DNA from: Coprococcus_C hominis
Lineage (GTDB): Bacteria > Bacillota > Clostridia > Lachnospirales > Lachnospiraceae
Direction: 5' to 3' (one strand)
Length of the DNA stretch: 64,000 nucleotides
Assembly: GCF_020687505.1 (NCBI RefSeq)
Contig: NZ_JAJEQT010000001.1
The notes below the pieces were generated by a model. It made no database searches. It saw nothing but the letters and a program-made list of their open reading frames with translations, and was not told the DNA's origin. The position numbers were made by a program, and so were the translations under genes. Below are positions 8,179 through 17,164 of this stretch, piece by piece. Position 1 is the stretch's first letter; each line of letters begins with the position of its first letter.

Positions 8179-8632
8179 CATCAAAGTTGTTCCCGATCAG
8201 AAATCCGGCTTCCGCCTGTTTCCGGTTCTTCTCGTATGGATTACTCTCTGAATACTGGATCTGTGTCGTCGTCTCTCCACCTGCAACATACGTTCTGCCG
8301 CATTCCGGACAGACCCCCATCTTCAATGTTACATTCGCCGATATCAGCTTTGCACCCGGCTTGCTGCTTTTCTGAATCGCATTCGCCACGTGCTCCCGTT
8401 CATGTGCACTTACTTTCGCGTACGATTCTCCTGCCGCAATCTTGCCCGGTGTCTTAAATGACACATCCGGTTCGTTCGAACCATCGACATATTTCCGATT
8501 CTTACACGTCTGACATTCGACCGGCTTCACCTTCGTGGAAGTGTCGACCGTATTGTCCGCATTGACCGGTGTCACGCGGCTGACACCGCTATATGGAATT
8601 ATATAGTTGTTACTCATCGAACCAATATTCAT
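8168..8632 (-). CDS. SprA-related putative metalloprotease-like protein
   Basis: 154 residues. Family-typical elements in order: CQTCKNRKYVDGSNEPDVSF, KTPGKIAAGESYAKVSAHER leading into HEREHV (an HExxH zinc-site pattern), then CPECGRTYVAGGETT. This order matches the SprA-related family found in many bacteria, whose function is poorly known. The CxxC pairs and the HExxH could each bind metal. There is no signal peptide. GAGGTG stands 5 nt before ATG 8632. It lies downstream of the carB terminator and probably has its own promoter. Confidence 0.7.
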   Translation of the reverse strand: MNIGSMSNNYIIPYSGVSRVTPVNADNTVDTSTKVKPVECQTCKNRKYVDGSNEPDVSFKTPGKIAAGESYAKVSAHEREHVANAIQKSSKPGAKLISANVTLKMGVCPECGRTYVAGGETTTQIQYSESNPYEKNRKQAEAGFLIGNNFDAIS

Positions 8633-8643
8633 TCCATCACCTC

Positions 8644-8693
8644 AAAAAAATAAAGGTAACCAGACAGGTTATCTGCATGGTTACCTTTATTTT
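8644..8693 (-). terminator. Rho-independent terminator after carB
   Basis: A 15-bp stem (AAAATAAAGGTAACC at 8647-8661 with its complement at 8679-8693) is followed on the minus strand by seven T (8650-8644). It overlaps the end of carB and ends before the SprA-like gene. Confidence 0.85.
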
Positions 8694-8694
8694 A

Positions 8695-11600
8695 CTATAT
8701 TTCGCTTATATCCACAAGAGAAAGATTGTGTCTGTCAGATGACTCTAAGCTTGTAAGAAGCGCATGTGCGGTATCTAAGCTTGTGAGAACCGTCACACCT
8801 GTCTCGATTGCATTTCGGCGGATTACGAAGCCGTCCTTGCTGTGTTCCACACCCTGTGACGGTGTGTCGATAACAAGATCGATCTCATGTGACAGAATCA
8901 GGTCTAACAGGTTCGGAGAAGGCTCTTCCACCTTGTTAATCGGTTTTGCAGGTACGCCATTCTCATTCAGGACACGGCAGGTACTTCTTGTCGAATAGAT
9001 CTCATAACCAAGCGCGGTAAACCGCTGTCCGATTTCTACTGCATCCAGCTTATCGGAATCCTTTACTGTAAGTATCATCTTCTTGTACTTCGGCAGATTC
9101 ACGCCGTTTCCAAGGAATGCCTTGAACAACGCTTCGTTGTAATTTTTCGAGATACCAAGGCACTCACCGGTTGATTTCATCTCCGGACCAAGGCTGATCT
9201 CAGCACCCCGGATCTTCTCAAAGGAGAATACCGGCATCTTGATTGCGAAGTATTCAGATTCCGGCTGTAATCCCGGTGTATAGCCCATATCCTTGATCTT
9301 CTCGCCTGTGATAACTCTCGTTGCAAGATCAACGATTGGAATACCGGTTACCTTACTGATGTATGGTACGGTACGGCTTGATCGCGGGTTAACCTCGATG
9401 ACATATACCTCATCCTGATATACAATAAACTGAATATTAATCAGTCCGATAACATGCAGGCTGTTCGCAAGCTTCTTCGTGTAGTCTTCGAGCACACGCT
9501 TGATCTTCGGTGTGATCGTCTGTGCCGGATACACGGAAATACTATCTCCGGAATGGATACCTGCACGCTCGATATGCTCCATGATACCAGGAATCAGGAT
9601 ATCGTGGCCATCACATACGGCATCAACCTCGATTTCCTTACCCATCAGATATTTGTCAACCAAAACCGGATGCTCCTGCTCATGGCGATTGATAATCTCC
9701 ATAAACTCAATGATATCCTTATCCGAGATTGCAATCTGCATACCCTGTCCGCCTAATACATAGGAAGGACGAACAAGGACCGGATAACCAAGCTCATTGG
9801 CTGCTTCCAGCGCTTCCTTTGCTGTAAATACAGTCTTACCGGCAGCTCTTGGGATACAGCATTTCTCCAGAATCTCATCGAACAGTTCTCGGTCTTCGGC
9901 CGCATCGACATTTTCAGCACTTGTACCAAGGATTGGCACGCCCATCTCCAAAAGCGCCTCCGTCAACTTGATGGCTGTCTGACCACCGAACTGTACAACC
10001 GCGCCATCCGGTTTCTCGATATTTACGATAGACTCTACATCTTCTGCCGTCAGTGGCTCGAAATACAGACGATCTGCAATATCGAAGTCTGTACTGACTG
10101 TCTCCGGATTATTATTTACAATAATGGTCTCATAGCCCTTGTTCTTCAAGGTCCACGTACTGTGTACCGAGCAGTAGTCAAACTCGATACCCTGTCCGAT
10201 ACGGATCGGACCGGAACCAAGCACCATGATCTTCTTCTTATTCTCATCCACCTCGACTTCGGATTCGCCATCGTAGCAGGAATAATAATATGGTGTCTCT
10301 GCTTCAAACTCAGCCGCACAGGTATCTACGATCTTGTAGGATGCATGGATACCATAGCCATAGCGAAGCTCCTTGATTTCCTTTTCCTTCTTGCCTGTAA
10401 TCTGTGCGATTACCTTGTCCGGAAACTCCATGCGCTTTGCTTCCTGCATCATTTCCTTAGTGATCTCAGGTGTCTCACGCAGTAATTTTTCTTCCTGTAC
10501 AATATTGTTGATCTTGTCAATAAACCAGATATCTACTTTCGTGATATCATGGATCTCCTCCGCGGAGATTCCACGGCGCAGCGCTTCTGCGATAACGAAG
10601 ATTCGACGGTCATCGACACGATGCAGCATCTCATGAATCTCCTCTGTCGGAAGGTCATTGTAGTTCTCATAGATCAGGCTATCCACATGCTGTTCGAGAG
10701 AACGAAGCGCTTTCATGAGTGCTCCCTCGAAGTTCGTACAGATACTCATAACCTCACCGGTTGCCTTCATCTGTGTGGTCAGCTTCCGGCTTGCCTTGAT
10801 GAACTTATCGAAAGGAAGTCTCGGCATCTTAACTACAACATAATCGAGTGCCGGCTCAAAGCTCGCATAGGTCTTACCTGTAATTGCATTCTTGATCTCA
10901 TCGAGATTATATCCAAGAGCGATCTTCGCAGCTACCTTCGCGATCGGATATCCGGTTGCCTTTGAAGCAAGTGCCGAAGAACGGCTTACCCGCGGGTTTA
11001 CCTCGATTACACAATATTCAAATGTTGTTGGATGCAAGGCAAACTGTACGTTACATCCACCCTGGATACCAAGCTCTGTAATGATATTTAAAGCAGCACT
11101 ACGAAGCATCTGGTATTCCTTATCTGCCAGTGTCTGGGATGGTGCAACAACGATAGAATCTCCGGTATGAACACCAACCGGATCCAGATTCTCCATATTA
11201 CATACGGTAATACAGGTACCGTTCGCATCACGCATAACCTCGTACTCAATCTCTTTCCAGCCCGCGATACAACGCTCAACCAATACCTGACCGACACGTG
11301 ACAGACGCAGTCCGTTCATCAGTATCTCTACGAATTCTTCTTCGTTGTGCGCGATACCGCCGCCGCTTCCACCAAGCGTATACGCCGGACGCAGCACGAT
11401 CGGGTACCCGATCTTCTCGACGAACGCCAGACCATCCTTGATGTTCGTTACGACTTCGGATGGTGCACATGGCTCATGGATCTTCTCCATAGTCTTCTTG
11501 AATTCCAGACGATCCTCTGCTTTCTTGATCGTCTTAGAAGATGTACCAAGCAGCCTTACATTATGTTCCTTCAGGAAACCGGACTCTTCCAGTTCCATCG

Positions 11601-11895
11601 CGATATTTAACGCTGCCTGACCACCCAGTGTCGGAAGCACGCTATCCGGCTTTTCCTTCTTGATAACTGCCTTTACAACCTCCGGTGTCAAAGGCTCAAT
11701 ATATACCTTATCTGCAATATCCTTATCTGTCATGATGGTGGCAGGATTCGAGTTGATCAATACTACGCAGATGCCCTCTTCCCTCAGGGAGCGGCATGCC
11801 TGTGTACCGGCATAATCAAACTCTGCCGCCTGTCCGATGACAATCGGACCGGATCCAATAACTACAACCTTTTTTACGTGTGGATTCTTTGGCAT
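8695..11895 (-). CDS. carB: Carbamoyl-phosphate synthase large subunit
   Basis: 1066 residues, full length. It makes carbamoyl phosphate from bicarbonate, ammonia delivered by CarA, and two ATP, for pyrimidine and arginine synthesis. It has the expected duplicated architecture: the first ATP-grasp half begins KKVVVIGSGPIVIGQAAEFD and contains RPAYTLGGSGGGIA; the second begins IMVLGSGPIRIGQGIEFDYC and contains RPSYVLGGQGMQIA. An MGS-like allosteric domain occupies the last ~130 residues (TVLTSLDTAHALLTSLES at the end). The start overlaps the carA stop by one base (TAATG), so translation is coupled to carA. Confidence 0.98.
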   Translation of the reverse strand: MPKNPHVKKVVVIGSGPIVIGQAAEFDYAGTQACRSLREEGICVVLINSNPATIMTDKDIADKVYIEPLTPEVVKAVIKKEKPDSVLPTLGGQAALNIAMELEESGFLKEHNVRLLGTSSKTIKKAEDRLEFKKTMEKIHEPCAPSEVVTNIKDGLAFVEKIGYPIVLRPAYTLGGSGGGIAHNEEEFVEILMNGLRLSRVGQVLVERCIAGWKEIEYEVMRDANGTCITVCNMENLDPVGVHTGDSIVVAPSQTLADKEYQMLRSAALNIITELGIQGGCNVQFALHPTTFEYCVIEVNPRVSRSSALASKATGYPIAKVAAKIALGYNLDEIKNAITGKTYASFEPALDYVVVKMPRLPFDKFIKASRKLTTQMKATGEVMSICTNFEGALMKALRSLEQHVDSLIYENYNDLPTEEIHEMLHRVDDRRIFVIAEALRRGISAEEIHDITKVDIWFIDKINNIVQEEKLLRETPEITKEMMQEAKRMEFPDKVIAQITGKKEKEIKELRYGYGIHASYKIVDTCAAEFEAETPYYYSCYDGESEVEVDENKKKIMVLGSGPIRIGQGIEFDYCSVHSTWTLKNKGYETIIVNNNPETVSTDFDIADRLYFEPLTAEDVESIVNIEKPDGAVVQFGGQTAIKLTEALLEMGVPILGTSAENVDAAEDRELFDEILEKCCIPRAAGKTVFTAKEALEAANELGYPVLVRPSYVLGGQGMQIAISDKDIIEFMEIINRHEQEHPVLVDKYLMGKEIEVDAVCDGHDILIPGIMEHIERAGIHSGDSISVYPAQTITPKIKRVLEDYTKKLANSLHVIGLINIQFIVYQDEVYVIEVNPRSSRTVPYISKVTGIPIVDLATRVITGEKIKDMGYTPGLQPESEYFAIKMPVFSFEKIRGAEISLGPEMKSTGECLGISKNYNEALFKAFLGNGVNLPKYKKMILTVKDSDKLDAVEIGQRFTALGYEIYSTRSTCRVLNENGVPAKPINKVEEPSPNLLDLILSHEIDLVIDTPSQGVEHSKDGFVIRRNAIETGVTVLTSLDTAHALLTSLESSDRHNLSLVDISEI

Positions 11896-12968
11896 TATTT
11901 AGACACCTCCATCATATTCATAAACTCATCAAACAAAAATCCGGTATCAAGCGGGCCTGCACAGGCTTCCGGATGGAACTGTACCGTCTGTACATTCTTT
12001 CCAAGGTAATGAACACCCTCAATTGTCTTATCATTTACATTGATAAAGCTTGGCTCTGCAATATCACGATCCAACGTCTCTTCCTTTACCACATAGCCAT
12101 GATTCTGTGTTGAAATATATACCTTCCCGGTCTTTAAATCCTTTACCGGATGATTTGCTCCACGATGTCCATATTTCATCTTCTGTGTATCTGCACCGTT
12201 TGCAAGCGCCAGAAGCTGATGTCCAAGACAGATTGCGAAAATTGGAATCTTCGTAGCAAAAAGCTTCTTGATTTCCTCGATTGTCTTCACATTGTCCTTC
12301 GGATCGCCAGGACCATTCGTCAGCATAATGCCGTCCGGTGCATCCGCGATGATCTCCTCTGCAGGAGTCTCCGCCGGATATACAGTCACTGAACAACCAC
12401 GCTCCAACAGACAACGCACAATGTTCTTCTTCACACCAAGGTCGATGACCGCAACCTTATAACCATCGCCTGGGAAGCTCATCTTCTCCTTGCATGTGAC
12501 ATCCAGCACAACATGTCCCATGCTCCATGCCTTGATCCTTTTGATACAATCGTCCTTATCAAAATTCTCATCCGTTGTGATCATGCCCTTCATCGTACCT
12601 TTGTCCCGCAGAATCTTCGTTAATGCACGTGTATCAATTGCCTCAATTCCGGTAATATCATTTTCTATAAGAAATGACTCGACACTTTCCTCGCTTCGGA
12701 AGTTGCTTGGCCGCTTCGCCAGTTCTCTGACAATAAAGCCAGACTGCCATGGGCGCTCCGCCTCCATATCTTCCTTACAAATACCATAGTTACCAATCAA
12801 CGGATACGTCATACACACAGACTGTCCTGCATAAGAAGGATCCGTCAGTACTTCCAGATAACCAGTCATCGATGTGTTAAATACGATCTCACTGATAATT
12901 TCCTTGGTCGAACCGACGCTTTTCCCCTCGAATACATGGCCATCTTCCAGTATCAGAAATGCTTTCAT
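11895..12968 (-). CDS. carA: Carbamoyl-phosphate synthase small (glutaminase) subunit
   Basis: 357 residues. It hydrolyses glutamine and channels ammonia to CarB. The class I amidotransferase triad is visible: Cys247 in FAICLGHQ, His332 and Glu334 in QFHPEA. The oxyanion turn is TNGPGDP. The N-terminal CPSase_sm domain occupies about the first 150 residues. The start ATG has AAAGGA upstream. It is cotranscribed with carB; pyrC, pyrF, pyrK and pyrD are 47-51 kb away in this window. Confidence 0.97.
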   Translation of the reverse strand: MKAFLILEDGHVFEGKSVGSTKEIISEIVFNTSMTGYLEVLTDPSYAGQSVCMTYPLIGNYGICKEDMEAERPWQSGFIVRELAKRPSNFRSEESVESFLIENDITGIEAIDTRALTKILRDKGTMKGMITTDENFDKDDCIKRIKAWSMGHVVLDVTCKEKMSFPGDGYKVAVIDLGVKKNIVRCLLERGCSVTVYPAETPAEEIIADAPDGIMLTNGPGDPKDNVKTIEEIKKLFATKIPIFAICLGHQLLALANGADTQKMKYGHRGANHPVKDLKTGKVYISTQNHGYVVKEETLDRDIAEPSFINVNDKTIEGVHYLGKNVQTVQFHPEACAGPLDTGFLFDEFMNMMEVSK

Positions 12969-13020
12969 AGTCTTTGTCCTTTCTTCTTAGATTTACTTGC
13001 AAAACAAGAAATTTGCTCAA

Positions 13021-13072
13021 AAAAAAAGAGTGAAACGGAAAAATTGCATAGTTATCCGAAGCTCTTTTTTTC
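13021..13072 (-). promoter_or_regulatory. A/T-rich hairpin with T-tract in the carA leader (possible attenuator or queH terminator)
   Basis: On the minus strand AAAAAAAGAG pairs with CTCTTTTTTT further on, followed by more T. It lies between the predicted carA promoter and carA. The stem is nearly all A-T, so stability is modest. No PyrR-binding consensus was recognised. Confidence 0.3.
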
Positions 13073-13085
13073 TCAAATTGCAAAA

Positions 13086-13114
13086 ATTATACATCAATTT
13101 TCGCCATAGCACAA
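13086..13114 (-). promoter_or_regulatory. Predicted promoter for carAB
   Basis: TTGTGC (13114-13109), 17-bp spacer, perfect TATAAT (13091-13086) on the minus strand. This gives a leader of about 110 nt before carA. Confidence 0.6.
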
Positions 13115-13123
13115 CCCCTTTTG

Positions 13124-13732
13124 TCAGATTCTTTTATTCTTCTTTTGTTCTTCCCTTTCCAAGCGGCTGTAAATACATCCACAATAGTCCTGCCGGTACA
13201 GGTGATACTCCCGTGACAGCTCGATGGAATGAGCATATCCATTTTTTTTCTTGAAATCACTGTACAGATATGCAACGCCATATTTTTCTGCCATCCGCTC
13301 ACCGATCTCGTTTAACCATGCCGCGTTTTTGTGCGGACTAATCGAAAGTGTCGTCGTAAAAATATCGAAACCGTGCTCCTTCGCATACCGGGCGGTCTCC
13401 TCTAACCGCAGTTCATAACACTTATAGCAGCGGCGTCCACGCTCCGGTTCTTTCTCCAAGCCTTTCGCGATCGCATAAAACTTCTCCGGCTCATACGCAC
13501 CGTCACACACAACTACATTTCTCGCAAACTCAGCCTCCTGTGTAAACCGTTTCAATTCTTCGATCCGCTTCTCGTATTCTTCCTTTTCCGTGATGTTTGG
13601 ATTGTAAAAAAAAGCCGTGATATCAAATTCTTCATATAATACACTCAGCACATGGGAACTGCACGGTGCACAGCATACATGCAATAACATTTTTTTTGTT
13701 TTTTTTACATTTTCGTTTATTTCCTTGTCCAT
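13124..13732 (-). CDS. queH: Epoxyqueuosine reductase QueH
   Basis: 202 residues. It performs the last step of queuosine synthesis in tRNA, reducing epoxyqueuosine; QueH is the non-B12 alternative to QueG. Family Cys motifs are all present: CCAPC (Cys20, 21, 24), CYKCYELRL in the middle, and DYCGCIYS near the end, which in the family hold a [4Fe-4S] cluster and an adjacent metal. FFYNPNI and TLSISPHKN are also typical. ATG 13732 was chosen for its GGAAGGG site; an in-frame ATG at 13837 would run through the promoter region. No other queuosine gene is in the window. Confidence 0.92.
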   Translation of the reverse strand: MDKEINENVKKTKKMLLHVCCAPCSSHVLSVLYEEFDITAFFYNPNITEKEEYEKRIEELKRFTQEAEFARNVVVCDGAYEPEKFYAIAKGLEKEPERGRRCYKCYELRLEETARYAKEHGFDIFTTTLSISPHKNAAWLNEIGERMAEKYGVAYLYSDFKKKNGYAHSIELSREYHLYRQDYCGCIYSRLEREEQKKNKRI

Positions 13733-13795
13733 TTTTATCCCTTCCTTGTCACTTCGACGAAAAAAGTCGTCCAATCGACCTACAAAAATGACGAT

Positions 13796-13815
13796 TTTTG
13801 TGCAATATTCACAGT
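13796..13815. promoter_or_regulatory. 20-bp motif shared with the thyA upstream region
   Basis: TTTTGTGCAATATTCACAGT here differs by one base from the segment at 7473-7492 upstream of thyA (G for the second A of the CAATATT core). In both cases it precedes a minus-strand gene by less than 90 nt. Confidence 0.4.
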
Positions 13816-13851
13816 TGACTTTAGCAATAATATACAATATACTAAAGTCAA
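13815..13851 (+). promoter_or_regulatory. Promoter embedded in a 37-bp palindrome, upstream of the 77-aa protein
   Basis: TTGACT (13815-13820), 17-bp spacer and TATACT (13838-13843) make a near-consensus promoter. The arms TTGACTTTAG (13815-13824) and CTAAAGTCAA (13842-13851) are perfect inverted repeats, so a dimeric regulator bound here would cover both -35 and -10. Confidence 0.65.
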
Positions 13852-13949
13852 TGAAAGAACTATAATATGATTAGTTATGATTATATATTTTTACAGCTTG
13901 AAGGGCAAGAGTAAAAACGATAGAATCGCTATATGGGAGGTAAGAAACT

Positions 13950-14183
13950 ATGACAGTGGATCAGGCAGTTAAAAAATTCAAATTAGAGCCACTTAACGTA
14001 TATACGGCGAAGGCAAAAGCAAAAGAACTGAACGTAGAGGAAGTTCTGTATATGAATGTTCAGAAGAACAAATATGCCTACATCGTAAAAGATGGTGCGC
14101 GTGGCTATGTGCTCTATCAGGATGAAAAAAGTATTTATTCCAAGATGTACAAAGGACTTAAGATGACCCCACTTGAGCCATAA
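13950..14183 (+). CDS. Small conserved-looking protein of unknown function
   Basis: 77 residues with a strong GGGAGG site 9 nt before the ATG. The composition is normal for a folded cytoplasmic protein: an N-terminal helix rich in Lys/Ala (DQAVKKFKLEPLNVYTAKAK), then strands around YMNVQKNKYAYIVKDGARGY and a short C-terminal tail. No signal peptide, Cys motif or known domain is recognised. It has its own near-consensus palindromic promoter and a terminator right behind it, so it is a monocistronic unit. The tight spacing of signals argues that it is a real and possibly well-expressed gene. Confidence 0.7.
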   Translation: MTVDQAVKKFKLEPLNVYTAKAKAKELNVEEVLYMNVQKNKYAYIVKDGARGYVLYQDEKSIYSKMYKGLKMTPLEP

Positions 14184-14225
14184 TTGTACATATTTCGTAT
14201 ACGTATATATAATACACACAAAAAG

Positions 14226-14265
14226 AAATCCGGAGCTTCGATGCAAATCGAGGTTCCGGATTTTT
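14226..14265. terminator. Bidirectional terminator between convergent genes
   Basis: AAATCCGGA (14226-14234) and TCCGGATTT (14255-14263) form the stem, extended by an inner partial helix; T-runs follow on the plus strand and A/T-rich sequence on the other. It serves the 77-aa gene and the DUF6106-like gene. Confidence 0.8.
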
Positions 14266-14267
14266 GG

Positions 14268-14789
14268 TTATTCACTATATTTATTCTTATAGAACAGCTT
14301 CACATGCTCTATGCATTTATCATTCAGTTCCACAATTACCGCTTCCGTGCGGTTTTTGCTGTTGTTAATGAATGCGTACCACTTCTCTTTCCTGTCCGGA
14401 AAGCAGGAAGTGTAATCCCGGATGATCATATCCGGATGCGCCTGACGTTCGTTGTCAAACAGAATGGAGGTATACGGCAACACCTTCTGGATCTTACCTG
14501 CCTCAAACTCATACACCTTTTTTCTGGATGACCGCTTCACGATCTTTGAGATTTCGCAATCCCCGTTCACAAATATATACTCATACTCCAATTCCTGCCG
14601 CGTCGCTGTAATAATCGTAAGAGCAATACCGATAATCAAGATTGACGGCCCGACCCAGCCTGCCATAAATGTCCAGATTCCAAATCCGACGATCATCAAA
14701 GCAGCGGATGCCACAACAGGCATCCGGTCCTTTGCTTTTAATTTCTTTTGTACTGCGTATTCCGCATAACCGTCCAAGTTATTTACCAT
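14268..14789 (-). CDS. DUF6106-like small membrane protein
   Basis: 173 residues. Two adjacent hydrophobic segments at about residues 24-42 and 46-62 (VVASAALMIVGFGIWTFMAG, then PSILIIGIALTIITA) are followed by a soluble C-terminal domain of about 110 residues (KKVYEFEAGKIQKVLPYTS, KEKWYAFINNSKNRTEAVIV). This resembles the DUF6106 family of Firmicutes, of unknown function. It starts 2 nt after the NfnB-like gene ends and is cotranscribed with it. The link to the oxidoreductase may be only positional. Confidence 0.7.
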   Translation of the reverse strand: MVNNLDGYAEYAVQKKLKAKDRMPVVASAALMIVGFGIWTFMAGWVGPSILIIGIALTIITATRQELEYEYIFVNGDCEISKIVKRSSRKKVYEFEAGKIQKVLPYTSILFDNERQAHPDMIIRDYTSCFPDRKEKWYAFINNSKNRTEAVIVELNDKCIEHVKLFYKNKYSE

Positions 14790-14791
14790 AT

Positions 14792-16180
14792 TTACATTTC
14801 CTTTAATGACTCATCAATTGCCTTTGCCGCCTTCTTACCGGCACCCATTGCAAGGATAACGGTTGCTGCACCTGTAACAACATCACCACCGGCATACACA
14901 TGCTCGCGCGTACTCTCACCAGTCTCTTCGTTGACGATGATACCGCCCCACTTCTGTGTTTCCAGTCCTTCGGTTGTCTGGCGGATCAATGGGTTTGGTG
15001 ACTGACCGATTGCGATGACAACTGTCTCAACCGGAATTACAGTATTCGATCCCTCGATCGGCTGCGGACGTCTACGTCCGGAAGCATCCGGCTCACCAAG
15101 TTCCTGTGCAACTACCTCGATGCCAGTTACCCATCCATCTTCTCCGTGGATCTCAACCGGGTTGTTCAGGAGCTTAAAGATTACGCCCTCTTCCTTTGCA
15201 TGCTCGACTTCTTCCTTACGGGCAGGTACTTCCTCTGCACCACGGCGATATACAATATACACTTCCTCTGCGCCAAGTCTCTTAGCCGTTCTTGCTGCAT
15301 CCATCGCTACGTTACCGGCACCGACAACCGCAACACGCTTGCCGACCTTGACAGGTGTTGGAACTTCGCCCTTCTTATAACCTTTCATCAGGTTAACACG
15401 TGTTAAGAACTCATTTGCGGAATATACTCCAAGGAGATTCTCGCCTGGAATCCGAAGGAAGTTCGGAAGTCCAGCACCTGTTCCAAGGAATACTGCGTCA
15501 AATCCACGTGCAAACAGATCGTCAACTGTGAGTGAACGTCCGATTACAACGTTTGTCTCCAGATCGACACCAAGATCTGTAATATTTTCCAGTTCCTTTG
15601 CAACCAAAGACTTTGGAAGACGGAACTCAGGGATACCATAACTTAACACACCGCCAGCCTTATGTAATGCCTCGAAGATTGTTACATCGTAACCCTTCTT
15701 TGCAAGCTCGCCAGCGCATGTAATACCTGCAGGACCGGAACCGACAACTGCGACACGCTTGCCGTTCTTCTCGATGTTCAGCTCTGCCTTCTCTCCATGT
15801 GCCATGTGGTAATCTGCTACGAAACGCTCTAGACGTCCGATGGATACAGACTCACCCTTGATACCACGGATACATTTACCCTCACACTGATTCTCCTGTG
15901 GGCAGACACGTCCACAGATTGCTGGAAGTGCATTCTCACTTGTAATGATCTCGTATGCCTTTTCGAAATTACCGGCAGCAACCTGCTCAATAAATCCAGG
16001 GATTGGTACGTTAACCGGGCATCCAGTCATACAAGGTCTGTTCTTACAGTTAATACATCTGGTTGCTTCCTCCATTGCCATCTCGGCTGTATAACCGGTT
16101 GCAACCTCTTCAAAGTTTTTATTTCTCACATTCGGGTCCTGCTGTGGCATAGGAACCTTTGTTGGACTCATATTTGGCAT
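14792..16180 (-). CDS. NfnB-like / glutamate synthase small subunit-like flavoprotein
   Basis: 462 residues. The N-terminal Fe-S region has CINCKNRPCMTGCPVN and CGRVCPQENQCEGKC, as in GltD-type proteins. Two dinucleotide folds follow: FAD GSGPAGITCAGEL and NADPH GAGNVAMDAARTAKRLG. In the family the protein is either the small subunit of glutamate synthase or NfnB of the electron-bifurcating ferredoxin-NADP transhydrogenase. The immediate upstream partner is an NfnA-like protein and there is no gltB-like large subunit in the window, so NfnB is preferred. Start ATG 16180 follows AGGAGG. Cytoplasmic. Confidence 0.85.
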   Translation of the reverse strand: MPNMSPTKVPMPQQDPNVRNKNFEEVATGYTAEMAMEEATRCINCKNRPCMTGCPVNVPIPGFIEQVAAGNFEKAYEIITSENALPAICGRVCPQENQCEGKCIRGIKGESVSIGRLERFVADYHMAHGEKAELNIEKNGKRVAVVGSGPAGITCAGELAKKGYDVTIFEALHKAGGVLSYGIPEFRLPKSLVAKELENITDLGVDLETNVVIGRSLTVDDLFARGFDAVFLGTGAGLPNFLRIPGENLLGVYSANEFLTRVNLMKGYKKGEVPTPVKVGKRVAVVGAGNVAMDAARTAKRLGAEEVYIVYRRGAEEVPARKEEVEHAKEEGVIFKLLNNPVEIHGEDGWVTGIEVVAQELGEPDASGRRRPQPIEGSNTVIPVETVVIAIGQSPNPLIRQTTEGLETQKWGGIIVNEETGESTREHVYAGGDVVTGAATVILAMGAGKKAAKAIDESLKEM

Positions 16181-16193
16181 CTTTCGTTCCCTC

Positions 16194-17039
16194 CTAATTC
16201 TGCATCTGATCTGCCTGAAGCTTCATCATACACGCATGCTCTTCTTCCTTGAAGAATGTCTGGCGCTTCATACACTGATCAAAATCAACCTCAAATCCGT
16301 CGAAATCCGGTCCATCTACGCATGCAAACTTTGTCTCGCCACCAACTGTGACACGACATCCGCCACACATACCTGTACCATCGATCATGATCGGATTCAA
16401 AGAAACGGCTGTCGGAAGGTTGTATTCCGGCTTCTTTGTAAGTGCTACTACAAACTTCATCATGATGAGTGGTCCGATTGCGATTGCATGGTCATACTGC
16501 ACGCCAGCATCCAGAAGCTCCTGCAGTTTCTTTGTAACAACGCCCTGCTCGCCAAGAGAACCATCATCTGTCATGATATATACATTGTCACAGAACTTCT
16601 CGAACTTCTCCTTGAGAAGTACAAGCTCTGCGGTACGTCCGCCGATAATCACATCCACTTTTGTACCCTGCTCAGCAAGCTTCTTTGCCTGTGGATAAAG
16701 TGGCGCTGCTCCAACACCGCCCGCGATACCGATCACACGTTTCCACTCTTTGTTGAGCGGTGCCGGCTGTCCAAGTGGACCTACGAAATCCTGAAGGTAA
16801 TCGCCCTCATTCAGCTTTGCCATCAGAGTTGTTGAATATCCAACTACCTGGAAAATAATCTCAACTGTATTGCGCTCGCGGTCAAAATCCGCAATTGTAA
16901 GAGGAATACGCTCGCCATCTTCATCCACTCTGACGATGACAAACTGTCCTGCCTCACAGCGTGCAGCTACATAAGGAGCTTCAATCTCCATCATGACAAC
17001 AACCGAATTTAAGACTTCTTTTTTTACAATCTTATACAT
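16194..17039 (-). CDS. NfnA-like FAD/NAD-binding [2Fe-2S] oxidoreductase subunit
   Basis: 281 residues, related to PyrK and sulfide dehydrogenase beta-subunits. The order is the FAD-binding barrel (ERIPLTIADFDRERNTVEII, then FVGPLGQP), an NAD(P) domain (GIAGGVGAAPLYPQAKKL), and a Cys cluster (GTGMCGGCRVTV, then KFACVDGPDFDG) for the [2Fe-2S] centre. With the NfnB-like neighbour 13 nt downstream it probably forms the NADH-dependent reduced ferredoxin:NADP+ oxidoreductase that balances NADPH and ferredoxin in fermenting clostridia (inference from pairing). The start has AGGGG upstream. Confidence 0.85.
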   Translation of the reverse strand: MYKIVKKEVLNSVVVMMEIEAPYVAARCEAGQFVIVRVDEDGERIPLTIADFDRERNTVEIIFQVVGYSTTLMAKLNEGDYLQDFVGPLGQPAPLNKEWKRVIGIAGGVGAAPLYPQAKKLAEQGTKVDVIIGGRTAELVLLKEKFEKFCDNVYIMTDDGSLGEQGVVTKKLQELLDAGVQYDHAIAIGPLIMMKFVVALTKKPEYNLPTAVSLNPIMIDGTGMCGGCRVTVGGETKFACVDGPDFDGFEVDFDQCMKRQTFFKEEEHACMMKLQADQMQN

Positions 17040-17109
17040 GGTCTACCCCTATCTCTTAAAAATTTACTTTATATTTACGCATCGTTTCTCGTGCGTCATT
17101 ATCTGATAA

Positions 17110-17137
17110 ATTATATCACATATACTTTCATAATCAA
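17110..17137 (-). promoter_or_regulatory. Predicted promoter for the NfnAB-like operon
   Basis: TTGATT (17137-17132), 16-bp spacer, TATAAT (17115-17110) on the minus strand, about 70 nt before the start codon. Confidence 0.65.
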
Positions 17138-17164
17138 AGTTTTTCTTAAAAAATCTATCTGTTT

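Noticed and set aside
12969..13123. PyrR-binding attenuator of standard type upstream of carA
   Set aside because: I could not find the PyrR-binding consensus; only an A/T-rich hairpin is present, listed with low confidence.
14792..16180. gltD glutamate synthase small subunit as a firm call
   Set aside because: No large-subunit gene is present in the window and the neighbour is NfnA-like, so the name is left open.
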